A DNA stretch of 28,216 nt from Chara braunii (Eukaryota > Streptophyta > Charophyceae > Charales > Characeae). Below the pieces are notes generated by a model. The model was not told the DNA's origin. It ran no database searches and saw nothing but the letters and a program-made list of their open reading frames with translations. Both the position numbers and the translations under genes were made by a program. The stretch spans positions 699,250 through 727,465 of the forward strand of contig BFEA01000277.1 of assembly GCA_003427395.1 (NCBI GenBank), written 5' to 3'. Shown here in pieces: positions 1 through 9,708 of the stretch; positions within the stretch are counted from its first letter, which is position 1; each line of letters starts with the position of its first letter.

Positions 1-1283
1 GTATTATTCGTATAGGTTATTTCTAGGGATGGGGGGATATCTTCGAGGTTTTTTTATAATAATTTATTTGTATTATAGATGTTTATTTTGGTAGGCTGGC
101 TGTGCTTTGTGTGTTTGTGCTTTTGTCGGTTCGTAGTTCTGTGGGCGGGATTTGTAAGCGTTTTTTTCGCAGGCGCTTTCATCTTTTCTGGAGCTATCTG
201 TTTCCTTTTTTTTTCTCAATCGTGTTTTTCCGTTTTTTGTCTTATACGTATATTTGTTTTTTTTGGTGTTTTGCTTTTTGCGTATAGGGTTTTTTTTGAA
301 GCGCGAGGTTTATTAGATTTTGGCGACGGAGGGTATTTTATGGAATGTGTATCTGGAGGGGTTTTTTTCGGGGCTTCTCAAAGATATGGCTCCCATTTTT
401 CTGGGTGTTTCAAATTTACTTTTGGGGTAGCCGACGCGTTTGGTATTTATGTGGTGCTTTTTGTTTTTAGTCGGTGTCTTTCTTGTTCATTTCACGTTTC
501 CTTGGAGTTATTTTCTCGTCTTTTTCTATGGGGTTTTATCTGTCATGTCGGTGTGACGTTTAGCGTTTGTGTTCCAGGTTGTGAGGTTTTTTCTGGGGTG
601 GGGTTTTTTCTTTTTTGGGGGGAGTTATCTAGGTAGAGGGGTGGGGATAGGGGTGCTAACCCTAGTGGCGGAAAGGTAGTGTTGTTGCGGTCGTCAGGTG
701 AAGGGGTGGGGTTGGGGGGTGTTCGTTTTTTTTCGGGGTGGAGGTTAGCCGTCTGGGCTTTCTTTTGATTTGTGAATTTTTTTGGGGGGGATAACATGTT
801 AATCGGGGTTTTTTTTGAAGCAACGACTTCAGTGTTTCTGGGTAGTCTACTTTTTCATTTTCTTTTGGGGAAGCTGGCGAATTTGCGGTGCCTCGCTTTT
901 TAGTCAGTGTCCTCTAGCTTGTCTTTTTTGTAAGTTTCACGTTTTCTTGGAACTATCTTCGCTCGTCGTTTTCCAAAGGCTCTGTATTGCGATGGGGTTC
1001 TCTTTGTCATGTTCTGCTTTAGTGCGTTTGCGTAGGTGTGACGTGTTTGTATTTTAGAAAGTGAGATATCCATTCGGGTGGGGCAGTGGGGATACTTGCT
1101 TGAGTGGCGAGAAAGGTAGTGTTTTGCGTTGTGGTCGTCAGGTGAAGGGGTGGGATTGGGGTGTATTTGTTTTTTACTTCTTTGTTTGGGGGTGCCGTCT
1201 AGGTTTTTTTTGGCTTGCGTATTTTTTTTGGGGGGGTAACATCCTTCTTTGTATGTTTTTTATAAAAAAGTGTGTATATTTTA
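1..1283. repeat. G/T-rich tandem repeat units of about 0.5 kb
   Basis: The plus strand is almost entirely G and T. A unit beginning GGGTTTTTTTTGAAG near 287 recurs near 806, a period of about 520 bp. Each unit carries the same ordered landmarks: a GTCGTCAGGTGAAGGGGTGG block, then GCCGTCTGGGCTTTC or a variant, then a T-run and G-run leading into ATAACATGTTAATCGG. The segment 462-1283 recurs at 11283-12440, very similar over most of its length. A diverged relative of the T-run/G-run and AATCGGGG landmark lies near 7190-7225. The long open frames here are a consequence of biased composition and are not called as genes. Identity of the family is unknown. Confidence 0.75.
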
Positions 1284-1330
1284 CTAGGTTACCTGATCGG
1301 ACGTCCGGGACCCCCTTGACCGTCCGGGGT
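1284..1330 (+). mobile_element. Terminal fragment of a CTAGGTTACC-ended element
   Basis: The G/T-rich unit is interrupted exactly after GTGTATATTTTA. The paralogous unit at about 12425-12440 runs on as TATATATT, so position 1284 is an insertion boundary. The insert begins CTAGGTTACC and contains CGGACGTCCGGG and CCGTCCGGGG. The same ten bases end a comparable element at 19519-19528 (inverted), and a related end, CAGGGTAACTG, starts at 13670. The ends and CCGGAC-rich subterminal sequence recall hAT-type DNA transposons, but no transposase is visible. The fragment is cut by the adapter at 1331. Confidence 0.45.
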
Positions 1331-1368
1331 CTGTCTCTTATACACATCTAGATGTGTATAAGAGACAG
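1331..1368. other. Nextera/Tn5 mosaic-end junction adapter (assembly artefact)
   Basis: The 38 bases are the 19-base Tn5 mosaic end CTGTCTCTTATACACATCT followed directly by its reverse complement AGATGTGTATAAGAGACAG. This back-to-back arrangement is the circularisation junction of Nextera mate-pair libraries and is not expected in natural eukaryotic DNA. The sequences on the two sides, 1330 and 1369, were therefore probably joined through an untrimmed read, so adjacency across this point is unproven. Confidence 0.95.
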
Positions 1369-1411
1369 GTGTGTGTGTGTGTGTCCCTCCCGCATTCCCA
1401 CGTGATGGGAA

Positions 1412-1472
1412 CCCGGTGGGGGCTGAGGTACGGATGACGACCTTGCCCCACCGGGGAGTCGCCATCCGTACC
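1412..1472 (-). ncRNA. Interleaved inverted repeats: possible pseudoknotted RNA
   Basis: Two inverted repeats interlock. CCCGGTGGGG at 1412-1421 is complementary to CCCCACCGGG at 1446-1455. The 15 bases at 1427-1441 are complementary to 1458-1472 at 14 positions. The single plus-strand A-C mismatch (1437/1462) becomes a G-U pair on the minus strand, which favours a minus-strand RNA, the same sense as the neighbouring reverse transcriptase. The order A-B-A'-B' defines an H-type pseudoknot or two mutually exclusive hairpins. The five-base connector across a 15-bp stem makes full simultaneous pairing sterically doubtful. A small hairpin, CCCA/TGGG, lies just outside at 1397-1409. I do not recognise a known ribozyme. 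Confidence 0.5.
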
Positions 1473-1497
1473 AGACCATACTTTTTTTTCGCTGGTC

Positions 1498-3616
1498 TTA
1501 CACACACATGCTTCTGCGGAGTTCTTCGAATTTTTGTAGTATTTTGCTTGAGTTACATTGAAAAGGTTGATACGGTGTGGTGTCCTTGAGTACCATCTGC
1601 ACAATGCCTTTACACTTGTGTGAGTTGAATCCGTTGTCTATCATTGTACGTATTGTGTGCATAAGCTCTTCTGCTGCTTTATCTTCTTTGGTTGTTACTG
1701 TCATTATATTGATTGTTTGGGGGATGAGAGTTTTGAGTGATTGTAGGATTGGTCTGTTGGAGTCAAATTTTAGGAATCTGTTGATTGGGAAGTTAAGTTC
1801 TTTTCTCTTGTCATATTTCGTGGTTTCGTATCCTCCGGTTGTGTGGTCAGTTATAGCGATCGTGGTGTTGAGAAAATTGCATTTGGTGCCAATGGTTGTG
1901 TGTTCAAGTTGGATTTTTTCTATTATTTGTTCATTCAGGGTAACATAATTAAGTGGATAAAGGAAATATTTACTTCTTTTGCTTTTGATTGTGGGGTTAA
2001 TAAATTCTCTGATCCTGGGGTTGTTGATGCAGTTAAAAGCAGTGTTGAAATAGGGGGAGGAGATGTAGATTAGGTGCAAGTCTTAATTTTTTCATGAATT
2101 TATATTCGTATTGAAAAAACTAGATGTTGCACCACATAGGTGAGCAGCTGAGTCCCATTGGGATACCGAGCGTTTGCCTCCATGTGGCGCCTCCCTGTGT
2201 GGTGTATGCGTTTGTCATGAGCCATGTGCTCATTTTTTGGATGTCTACGCCTGTGAGTATTGTGGCATTGCCATGTGTGTTTGATATCCATGAGGTGTGG
2301 ATTTTGAGTTTGTCTGTTGTTTCTTGAAAGTGACATGCGATGCCTGTGTTTCTTCCCTAGTTTTTTCTTGCTTCTTTGAATGCAAGGTTAATGAAGAAAT
2401 TAACTGCAGCAGGTAATCCGTCTTCTGAGTCGTCTGTAGGGATCGTCTCGTAGCATCTGGTAATATCTGCGGTATATAGGTCGTGAATTCGTGATGGTAG
2501 GTTATAGATAAAGTCTGATACTGAGTCTATAATCCACCAAAATGGCACTCTCAATACTGAGTCTATAATCCACCAGAATGGCACTCTCACACCATATTCT
2601 TGTTCTGTTGTAGTTGTGAGTTCGCCGCAGTATGTTTTGACGGTTTGGGCCAGTTTTTGCAAGATGGTTGCGCACGTGTCCGCCAACTGGGAAAAGATCA
2701 CATCTGCCGTGTTTGTTAACCATCTGAAAGTGTTTTTGTGTTTTTTATATGTTGCCATTAGGTAGGGGAGTTCTATGCTTTTAATTGGGATGAAGGGGAA
2801 CTGTGTTTTCTATGTGGAATTTGAGAGTCCTTATTAGTTCGGGCATCGTGCAATCGCAAGGGCTGAAGTCTGTACCAGAGAGTCTCCGGAGGGCTAGGTA
2901 TCTCATGTAATTTATGCAGATAAAGGTAGGTGTGTTGGGGGCTTTGTCTGCTCCTGATATGTAGAAGTGTTGTGTTAGAAATTCGATTTCATTTTTTATG
3001 CTGTGGTGATTATAGTCAAAAGGAACAGGTCGGTGGAAATTGGTGCAGCTTTGTTTTACTATGTTTTTTAGTTTTTTCTGTGCCTGCGTTTGTTGTTGAC
3101 TTGTGATGATAAGACCATCTTGATTGATTATTTCAATGACCCTATTGAGCGCCATTTGGCATTCTTTCTAACTTCGTGTTGGTTGTCGGGTTTAAGTGGT
3201 ATGTGGTTGAGTCCCTTCTTTACTTGTTTTTTTAGTTCCGCGTTTTTAATTATATTAGCATCCAGGGTTACTACATGGGGTTGGTCAAGGGTATCGTCAC
3301 ATGTGTGTAGGAATTGTCTGTATCTTTCGTGTTGGCAGAAGCAGGTTTGACCCTGTGTTTCGTACCATTGGTCGAGATGGAAATTCTTGAACACCGCTGT
3401 TGGTTTATATAACTGTTTGGCGATGTGGTTGTCGTACGTCCATCCAAACGTAAGTTCTCTTAGTTTTTCGGCTGCCATTGGGTTGTGTTCATGAAGAATA
3501 TGGGAGAACATATTTTTAATTTTAATTCTCTCCATTAATCTGTTTTTGTAGTGCATGTGGATAATCATTCTTTTGGGCTCCTCTTGCTTCTTCCATCCTC
3601 GTCGTCCATCTTCCAT
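1498..3616 (-). pseudogene. Penelope-like reverse transcriptase, broken
   Basis: Read on the minus strand, coding blocks in different frames follow each other: 3616-3128, 3155-2781, 2758-2357, about 2336-2085, and 2079-1498. The 2758-2357 block opens with ATYKKHKN...RW, which fits RT motif 1, and has TADITRCYETIP, which fits motif A. Its Asp codon is at 2465-2467, and the DxxxxYxxIP spacing resembles Penelope-like RTs. The next block has GIPMGLSCSPMWCNI, motif B/4, at about 2164-2123. It is followed by an in-frame TAG at 2120-2122 where an aromatic residue is expected. The YxDD motif expected around 2040-2080 is absent: sequence passes from ...QHCF straight to NCINNPRIREF. The C-terminal block (thumb-like) ends near the adapter junction, so any GIY-YIG endonuclease domain would be lost. 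At least three frame changes make it inactive. Assignment to Penelope-like elements rests on motif resemblance only. Confidence 0.6.
2520..2591 (-). repeat. 36-bp tandem duplication inside the RT pseudogene
   Basis: Two copies of a 36-base unit beginning ACTGAGTCTATAATCCACCA lie at 2520-2555 and 2556-2591 and are nearly identical. In the minus-strand reading frame this duplicates the peptide RVPFWWIIDSV in frame, just before motif A. It is probably a replication slip after the gene lost function. Confidence 0.85.
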
Positions 3617-3741
3617 GAGCTGCAGACCGTTTCCCTGTTAAGACGACAAGTTCAAGCAGGGGGGTTAGGTCTGTGTGATTACCTGAGAGTATCTGTTGAA
3701 ATGACTGTTCTGTTTATGCTTTATGTATTGGGTTTTGAGAA

Positions 3742-3757
3742 TAGGGTTTAGGGTTTA
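3742..3757 (+). repeat. Short interstitial telomere-like repeat
   Basis: TAGGGTTTAGGGTTTA is slightly over two units of the plant telomere repeat TTTAGGG, G-rich strand on plus. It lies about 125 bp beyond the 5' end of the minus-strand RT block. That is the side and orientation expected if an RT lacking its own endonuclease extended a chromosome end and telomerase then added repeats. The array is short, so chance is not excluded. Confidence 0.45.
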
Positions 3758-4155
3758 AGGGGTAGTGTGCTTAGTTTTTACTTTTGTTGTATCAGATTTT
3801 TGGAGCTCAAGGGGGAGGTCATGAGGTTACTGCTGCGCTTAATTAATCGGCAGGTTGGCGAGTGTGAGAGCCCGAGGGAGAGAGGGAGGAATTAGGAGTC
3901 ATCGCGAGAGGAGGTGGGAAGGAGAGTAGGAAGGGTGCGGGCGAGATAGTGCAAAAAGTCGAAAAGCAGTCGAACATAAAACATCCGGGGCACATTGCCT
4001 TATTTATAGTATTCTGTCAGCGAACATGGCTGCTATCGTCTTTTGTAATCGCATTTCTAGGTACTTTTGATCACCAACTTTATTCTAGATCAAAACTGCT
4101 ATGGGCAGCTCTAGGTGGATGTGCACCGCTACTTGGTTCTTCTTCTCGTAATCAC
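3758..4155. other. Non-coding spacer
   Basis: No gene is visible. The interval holds a purine-rich stretch (about 3865-3950, GAGAGGGAGG-type sequence) on the plus strand and otherwise unremarkable sequence. It separates the two minus-strand coding blocks. Confidence 0.5.
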
Positions 4156-6115
4156 TTAGCCGGTTTCTGGTGCTAGTCTGGTGTGGTCATAATCACCACC
4201 CAAGTTTCTTCTGATGGATCTGTGTCTGGACGATCCCTCATCATGTGTTGCGATCTCTTCACTGGCAGCTTCGGTCACTGATCCTGCAAGCGATTCTTCG
4301 ATGTCGAAGTTTTTGACGATATGGCCAAATGAGCTGACCGCCTTGATCGGCGTGTCTGGAGATGGCGAGCTGACATCGATTGTTGTCTGTCTTCTGGCTC
4401 CATCCTGGCTTACTTGGTCAGGTATGTGTATGACCTGTGTCCTCTGGTGCTGCGTGCTTGCATTCTGTGTGAGCTGGCCTGCAATCTGGCTTCGTGATGG
4501 GAGCCAGCTGAGGCTGCTTGCGAGGCGTATGGTGGGGCTGGCAGGGTGTAGTAGGTGCCGGGAGTGGGCAGTATGCCAGCTTCCTGTGAGTTTATTTGCT
4601 GCAATGATGTGGGCGGTGGTGGCCTTGTGGCTGAGCAGTGTGCTGTGGCAGATGCGAGCGGGGTCAACATGGGGTTGCTGGTTACCGGCGTAAAGGGGAG
4701 TGGCTTCTGCCTGGCTCTGCTCCTCTGTGCGATATCTGGCTCGGTTGATAGTGCCCGTCTTCTGCTGTTTGTCATGCTCGTAGGAGTCTTGGTTGGTGTA
4801 TCTGGGAACATGATGCTTGCAAACTTCGCTGCGAACGGAATGTCCTTCAGTGAAGGGTGATCCAGCAATTCGTTGGTCGTCGTCTTGTTGTCGTCAATGA
4901 GGCGGTCCAGGAGGTCCCTCATGATCTTCCGCATGTGCAGGAAGGTGACTTGCACCAATATTGGTCCCTGGCATTCTGTCTCCAGCTTCTGTTGCAAATC
5001 CAGCATGCGCGTGACATCTGTTGGTGCAACCGAGTCGAAGACGTCCAAGTTGACTATGTAGTACCACAGCATTTGGTCAAACCAGGTGATTGTCTTGCCT
5101 CAGTTCTTCTCACAAGTGCATTTGAGATATGGTCGCCCGATATTCCACATCTTCTTGACTTCCTCCAGTGTCTGCGGGATTCTTGCAAATCCTTTTTGTC
5201 TGAGGATTGGCTTCGAGACTGCGCATTTGGTTTTGTCCAGGATGGCAAGGATAGGAAAATCGTCGTCAAAGGGTGGTCTGTTCGTCGGATAGTGGGCAGT
5301 GAAGCTGTGTGCCGCCAGTCTGCATGCCTCTATGTCTGCGTCTGAAAGGTTTGTCAGTGCCTTGTATCCTTCAATCGAGATAGGCGCAGTATAGTTGAAA
5401 GAATCTAGGCACCAAAGCTTGTGTGCAACATGCCTGCTATTCTTTTCTACCCACGTATCTGACGCAATCGGTGGATTCTGCCTTTTGGTGTTGGGTGCGT
5501 TGCGAGTGGCTGTCCTGTGCGAATTTGTGGATTCTGCCTGAGACATCTAGGCATGTGAACGCATTTGCTGTAACAGAGCTTAGTCTTCGTTCGTGCTGCT
5601 TTTCCAGGTATTCTATTTCTACCTGGGATAGTCCGATCCGTTGTCTCCGTGCCTGTCGCTTGACGTTGACCTCACTGGACACGTCTATTTCTCCAAGATC
5701 TTGGAGGTGCTCTGAGTTGTACCCGAATTTATCTAAAATGGCATTTTCTCCTTTGATTATGACCCTATTCAGCTCTCTGTTGTGCAGGTGCGTTTAGTGC
5801 GTAGGCGTCAATCAATCTATCCATTCTTTCGGGTTCAGTTTCGTATTTAGCACTGAAATTCGCCCAATCACTAAAAGTGAGTGTCTCTATCAGGTTCGGT
5901 GATTGAGCAGTGGCGTGGAATCTATGCAGAATCTCTTTTGGGAGGGCCATCACAATCAGTTGGGAGTGCACAATCGGTGGCTGGAATTTAGCGAACGAGG
6001 TCACCAATGGTGCAAGGTCCGCATGCCAGCCATGGTCGATGATCTCTTGATCTTGCACACAATTATCATGGACAATCAGGAGGTTAGTGTTTGTCTTGCA
6101 ATCCATAACATGCAT
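4156..6115 (-). pseudogene. Unrecognised retroelement-associated protein, broken
   Basis: Minus-strand coding potential runs from an ATG at 6115 to a TAA at 4156-4158 with several frame changes. The main blocks are 6115-5765, 5682-5437, 5546-5100, 5072-4410 and about 4405-4159, roughly 650 residues in all. The first part is mixed globular sequence containing DHGWHADLAP. The middle part has a basic helical region (RQARRQRIGLSQVEIEYLEKQ) and HKLWCLDSF, AHYPTNRPPF and YLKCTCEK. Then comes an Asp/Leu-rich helical segment, then a Pro/Ser/Thr/Ala-rich low-complexity tail. I recognise no domain. Same strand, adjacency and similar decay suggest it is the partner ORF of the RT at 1498-3616, possibly nucleic-acid binding, but that is inference. 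It could instead be a separate element. Confidence 0.5.
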
Positions 6116-7315
6116 GGGACTCTGTGTTATAGGAGTATGTCGGTTTTAGTAGTCAGATGATCAGATTGGCTGTGCGTGTGCATTATTTATTATTAGTTAT
6201 TTTTTGGCCGAGTATTACTGTGTTTAGCGTGTTTCTGGACATTGTAAAAAATTCAGATCATATTTCACATGGCGTCGTGCCTGTTGTTCCTGCACTGTTT
6301 TCCTATTTTCCTGAGGTGCGGTGTGTTAAATTGTCTCAGTATCATGTTATTTAATGGAGGTGACATGAGATGGTTTTCTTGGGGAAGTTTGGGTTCGGGG
6401 AGGGCTGTTTTTCTCATGTTAATTCTTACCTTCTGTTGTGGCCAAAGTATCCTTCGTGTTTCTTCGTATTGTTCGATTATTCCCTACAGGCATCATGCAC
6501 AATTTCATGTAATTTTAGTAGAGAAGAGATCATGACAGCAGCCAACGGGGGTGGGGTTCGGGCGTAGGGTTCAGGGTTTTAGGAAAGGGTTTCATTTATT
6601 ACCGCATAGTTGGTTTATTGACAGTGTTTACTAAAAACAAAAATTTAATTGATTTTCTATCTAATGATTTTTTATTATTCTTTTGGAATTATTGTTGTTA
6701 TTATTATGATTATTTTTATTATTAATGTTGTCTGTATTATTAAATGTATCCATATATGGTATTAGTCTTGTATCAGTGTTATTAGGCGGGGTGGCGTTTC
6801 GCGTTTGTGTTTTGGAGGGTTTTTTTTGGGGTTATGATCTAATTGTTGTGTGACGAATTCTTATTCATTGTTCGTCCCCGAAAGGGACCGGTGTGCTGTT
6901 TTATGTCGTTTCACTGTACCGTGTCGATTCGTTATGTCTTTTCATGTTTATCGGTTTTTATTTTTTGGGTTTTTTTTATGGGGGTTGCATGATCTTATCT
7001 GGGGGGGTAGTGTCCAGGCTATATTCGTGATGTGACTTTGCTTGGTGGTGCAACTTTCTCAAGGGCAAATTTGTAGGTGTTCAACGCCGAAACGTAGGGT
7101 ATTATGATGTCGGGGTACGCCTCAGGGTGTGCAGGCTATTATTGGCTATGGGTCGTTCTTGGTCATTTGTGGGTGTCCTTTCTCTTTATTTTTTTGGGGG
7201 GTGTAACTTGTTTTCTATTTAATCGGGGATATGGATTCATTTTGGATAGGGCTTGTGAATTTCGAAGTATCCTCAGGAGGGAATCTGCTAGTCTCTGGTT
7301 GTTGTCTGCGTTATC
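6116..7315. other. No supportable gene; T/G-rich sequence
   Basis: I see no convincing coding region. 6655-6760 is a TTA/TTAT-rich low-complexity stretch. 6790-7240 is again T/G-skewed with T-run/G-run landmarks (for example 7187-7225, ending TTTAATCGGGG) that resemble a diverged member of the repeat at 1-1283. The short run LDRACEFRSILRRESASLW encoded just before 7315 could be a piece of the decayed gene that follows. Confidence 0.45.
6565..6583 (+). repeat. Degenerate telomere-like repeat
   Basis: TAGGGTTCAGGGTTTTAGG resembles an imperfect TTTAGGG array, G-rich strand on plus. It lies about 450 bp beyond the 5' end of the minus-strand block 4156-6115, in the same relative orientation as the motif at 3742-3757 to the RT block. 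Alone it would not be convincing. Confidence 0.3.
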
Positions 7316-8136
7316 GTGATAGTGGGTGGCTGTCGTTGTGAGTTTTCTGCTTGGTTGCTGCTTCTTTCCGTCATGTCCGTTACTTTCGTAGCTCGTGGGC
7401 ATATCCACGGTCGGGTAGTGATGGCTTTTGAGCTGTGTGATCTGCGTGACTCCCGTTTGGGTCGGGAGTTCGAATTCATACGCTTGGTTACCAAGCATCA
7501 GATTCGTCATTATGAGCTAGATGCACGGGGAGAGTTGGTTCTACGCCTGGCTGTGGGCTTGGGGTATATGGATGATGATTTTCTATGTGAGGTCACTGTG
7601 TATGTGACAAAGGTTCACGAGGACGTTCCGAACGTTCATACAGGTGCTGGTGAGGACATCGTGGAATCAATGGTGCGATTAGTTACGACTCGATCCTTAA
7701 TGAGCATGCTGATCGTCTTTCTTCCATAGTTGAGTGGGAGGCGATTCTTGACGCCCCGTTGGAGGGCCGTGCCTATATGCGTGGTGATCTTCAGTAGCTT
7801 TGGTCCACGGTGGCCATGCGTTCCTGGTTCTACGAATATTGGTGCGGTCAAGTGGACATTGGAATGGTTTACAGGCGTAAGTGGAGAAGCAATGAAGTGC
7901 GTGAGCAGTGAAGAGGGTTAGTGCAGACCAAGCGCGTTTCTTCTAAGGGGGGTCGTGTTGGTGGTCAGCTCTTTCCGATTCCGTGTATCCGTTCATGAAG
8001 GAAGGGGTGAGGTTCCAAGTGTCTCGGCGCTACGAATGGGTTTAAGGTGTTATTGGACTACATCGGCGCGTCACGGGTTTCGCCTGTCATAGTCATTTGT
8101 GCTAGGATTTTAGATATAGTGTCGGCTCTTTCTTGA
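7316..8136 (+). pseudogene. Unrecognised decayed protein-coding gene
   Basis: Two plus-strand frames join into one protein-like reading. The first runs from about 7420 to 7660 and includes RHYELDARGELVLRLAVGLG and VYVTKVHEDVPNVHTGAGED. A frame change between 7653 and 7666 leads into the second, which includes YDSILNEHADRLSSIVEWEA, RSWFYEYWCGQVDIGMVYRR and FKVLLDYIGASRVSPVIVIC, ending at TGA 8134-8136. The second frame is interrupted by TAG at 7795 and TGA at 7909, 7996 and about 8008, at least some explicable by C-to-T change from CAG or CGA. Amino-acid composition stays balanced through these stops, unlike the surrounding G/T-rich frames, which is why I call it. No domain is recognised, and the true start is unknown. 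Confidence 0.5.
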
Positions 8137-9270
8137 AAAAGGTTTCCACTGTGCTTATGCAATTCATTTTAGTTGTCTTTTTTTGGAAATGGTTGTATAG
8201 TCGTAGTTCGTGGTATACTACGGTACTAAGGTGTAGATGTATATTCTCCAGACATCAGTGCCTGCTAATACTCTTGTTTTTATGATAGATTGCATTTTTT
8301 TCGATCGTGAATGCTAATAGGTCAGGCGTAAAGGGGATAAGTCTGGTGATCGGAGTATGGAACGATTCATCGGACTGAGAGTGCAATCTGTAGATTTGGG
8401 TGCATCGGGGGTTTGAGATGGTGAATTTTTTGTCGGTATCAGGTCGCATGGTTTTTCCTAGAACTGTTTTGGGGTGCTAGGAGCATCCGTTTTAACCATC
8501 AGGGGTAAAAAAACGCAATTGCTATGTTGAGGATAGGATATTTTTGCTGCTAACATACGCATATTCGATACTATGAGCGGAGGTACATCTTTTCATGTTC
8601 TATCATTAGGAACCAACCCTGGATGCACGTTCGGAACATTTACTAAGCAAGTGGGACACGCGCAGCCTGTTATCAACAATTAAAACTATGTGTAACAACA
8701 GCGGTATACTTATGTAAATATTGGTGTAATTGTTATATTTCTTTGTTTAGGTGAACGCTGAGCATTTGTTCTAAAGGAAGGTAAGTGTGTCGCTTCGTGC
8801 CTAACAGTGCACCCTCGCCTACTATTGTTAGTGTTTTACTGTTGCGGGTGGTTTTCTGCGAAGCGGATGCTTATGGTAATTCTTGTCGTTAGCAGGTGCG
8901 TGGGGTTTGTATGTGCTATGTAAGTGCTGGGTGGCGGATGTGGGGGGAAGGTGGGCGGTCATATATTATTTTGTTTTAAGTACTTTTAAAGTGGATCGCG
9001 ATATTAATTGGTAGTCACGGGACGATCGCGGTCGCCCATGTTGTTTTGTTTATCATTAGTGTATTCAGTCCAATAGTGGTTTACATGAGTAAATATTTGT
9101 ATTGGGAACAACAAGGAAGTTCAAAGGACGGTGTGTGTGAGTGGAGTGGCCAATCGTTGATGTGCGATTCTCTATTACACAGTGTAAGCAAATTGGGTCT
9201 TGAGTCAGATTATTTTGCCTTGTGTGTGTGCGGAAGGTTATGCCACGACGATGGGGTGAAGTAAAAAAAC
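8137..9270. other. No confident gene
   Basis: Short protein-like runs occur (for example minus 8449-8255 and plus 8340-8450) but none can be joined into a convincing gene. They may be further remains of the gene at 7316-8136. No RNA gene or element end was recognised. Confidence 0.4.
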
Positions 9271-9273
9271 TGC

Positions 9274-9449
9274 TTAGTTTTTAACATGGTCTATGCGGGG
9301 GTCCAGATTGCTTGGCAGGGAGTCTACCCTAGGCACTGTATCAAAGCTCAATAGCCTGTGTGTGTCAAAGTTGAATTGCAAAGCAATTGCAAAACCTGGA
9401 TATACCAGGAACAGCCACCCACCATCATTGCCATGAGTACCAGCAATTT
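9274..9449 (-). CDS. Candidate terminal exon of an unrecognised host gene
   Basis: The minus strand is open from about 9530 to TAA just below 9277. The predicted end of the protein reads GFAIALQFNFDTHRLLSFD and SLPSNLDPRIDHVKN, preceded by EIAGTHGNDGGWLFLVYP. To follow the 1-base phase of the exon at 9709-9841, an acceptor such as GAATACAG|AA at 9450-9452 or TATATCCAG|GT further down would keep this frame. The start is chosen on that phase argument and is uncertain. The same frame is also open upstream to 9530, so a different acceptor or an unspliced small ORF is possible. No family is recognised. Confidence 0.35.
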
Positions 9450-9708
9450 CTGTATTCATCCTAGAGTCGATTGGGTCACCCATATCCAGTGCAGCACAAC
9501 AATAACTGTCAGCACAATTGCATTACATCGCTAGTTAAGACTTTTATTCACATTTACCCACAGGATATGGAAGAGGGGTGATGGGGTGATGGGTATGGAG
9601 ATGGGGGGTTAGAGGGAAGGAAGACGGAAAAGAGAGAGCGGGAGGGGGAGTAGAGAAAGAAGGGAAGAAGAAAACGAAAAAGAAAAAGAAGGAGAAAAGA
9701 AGAAGTAC

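Noticed and set aside
79-1351. Long plus-strand open frames rich in Phe, Val, Cys and Gly
   Set aside because: They follow from G/T-rich composition and tandem repeats. They have no balanced protein composition, and the repeat copies disrupt the same frames.
1412-1472. HDV-like or twister ribozyme
   Set aside because: The helix lengths, order and conserved bases of those classes are not met.
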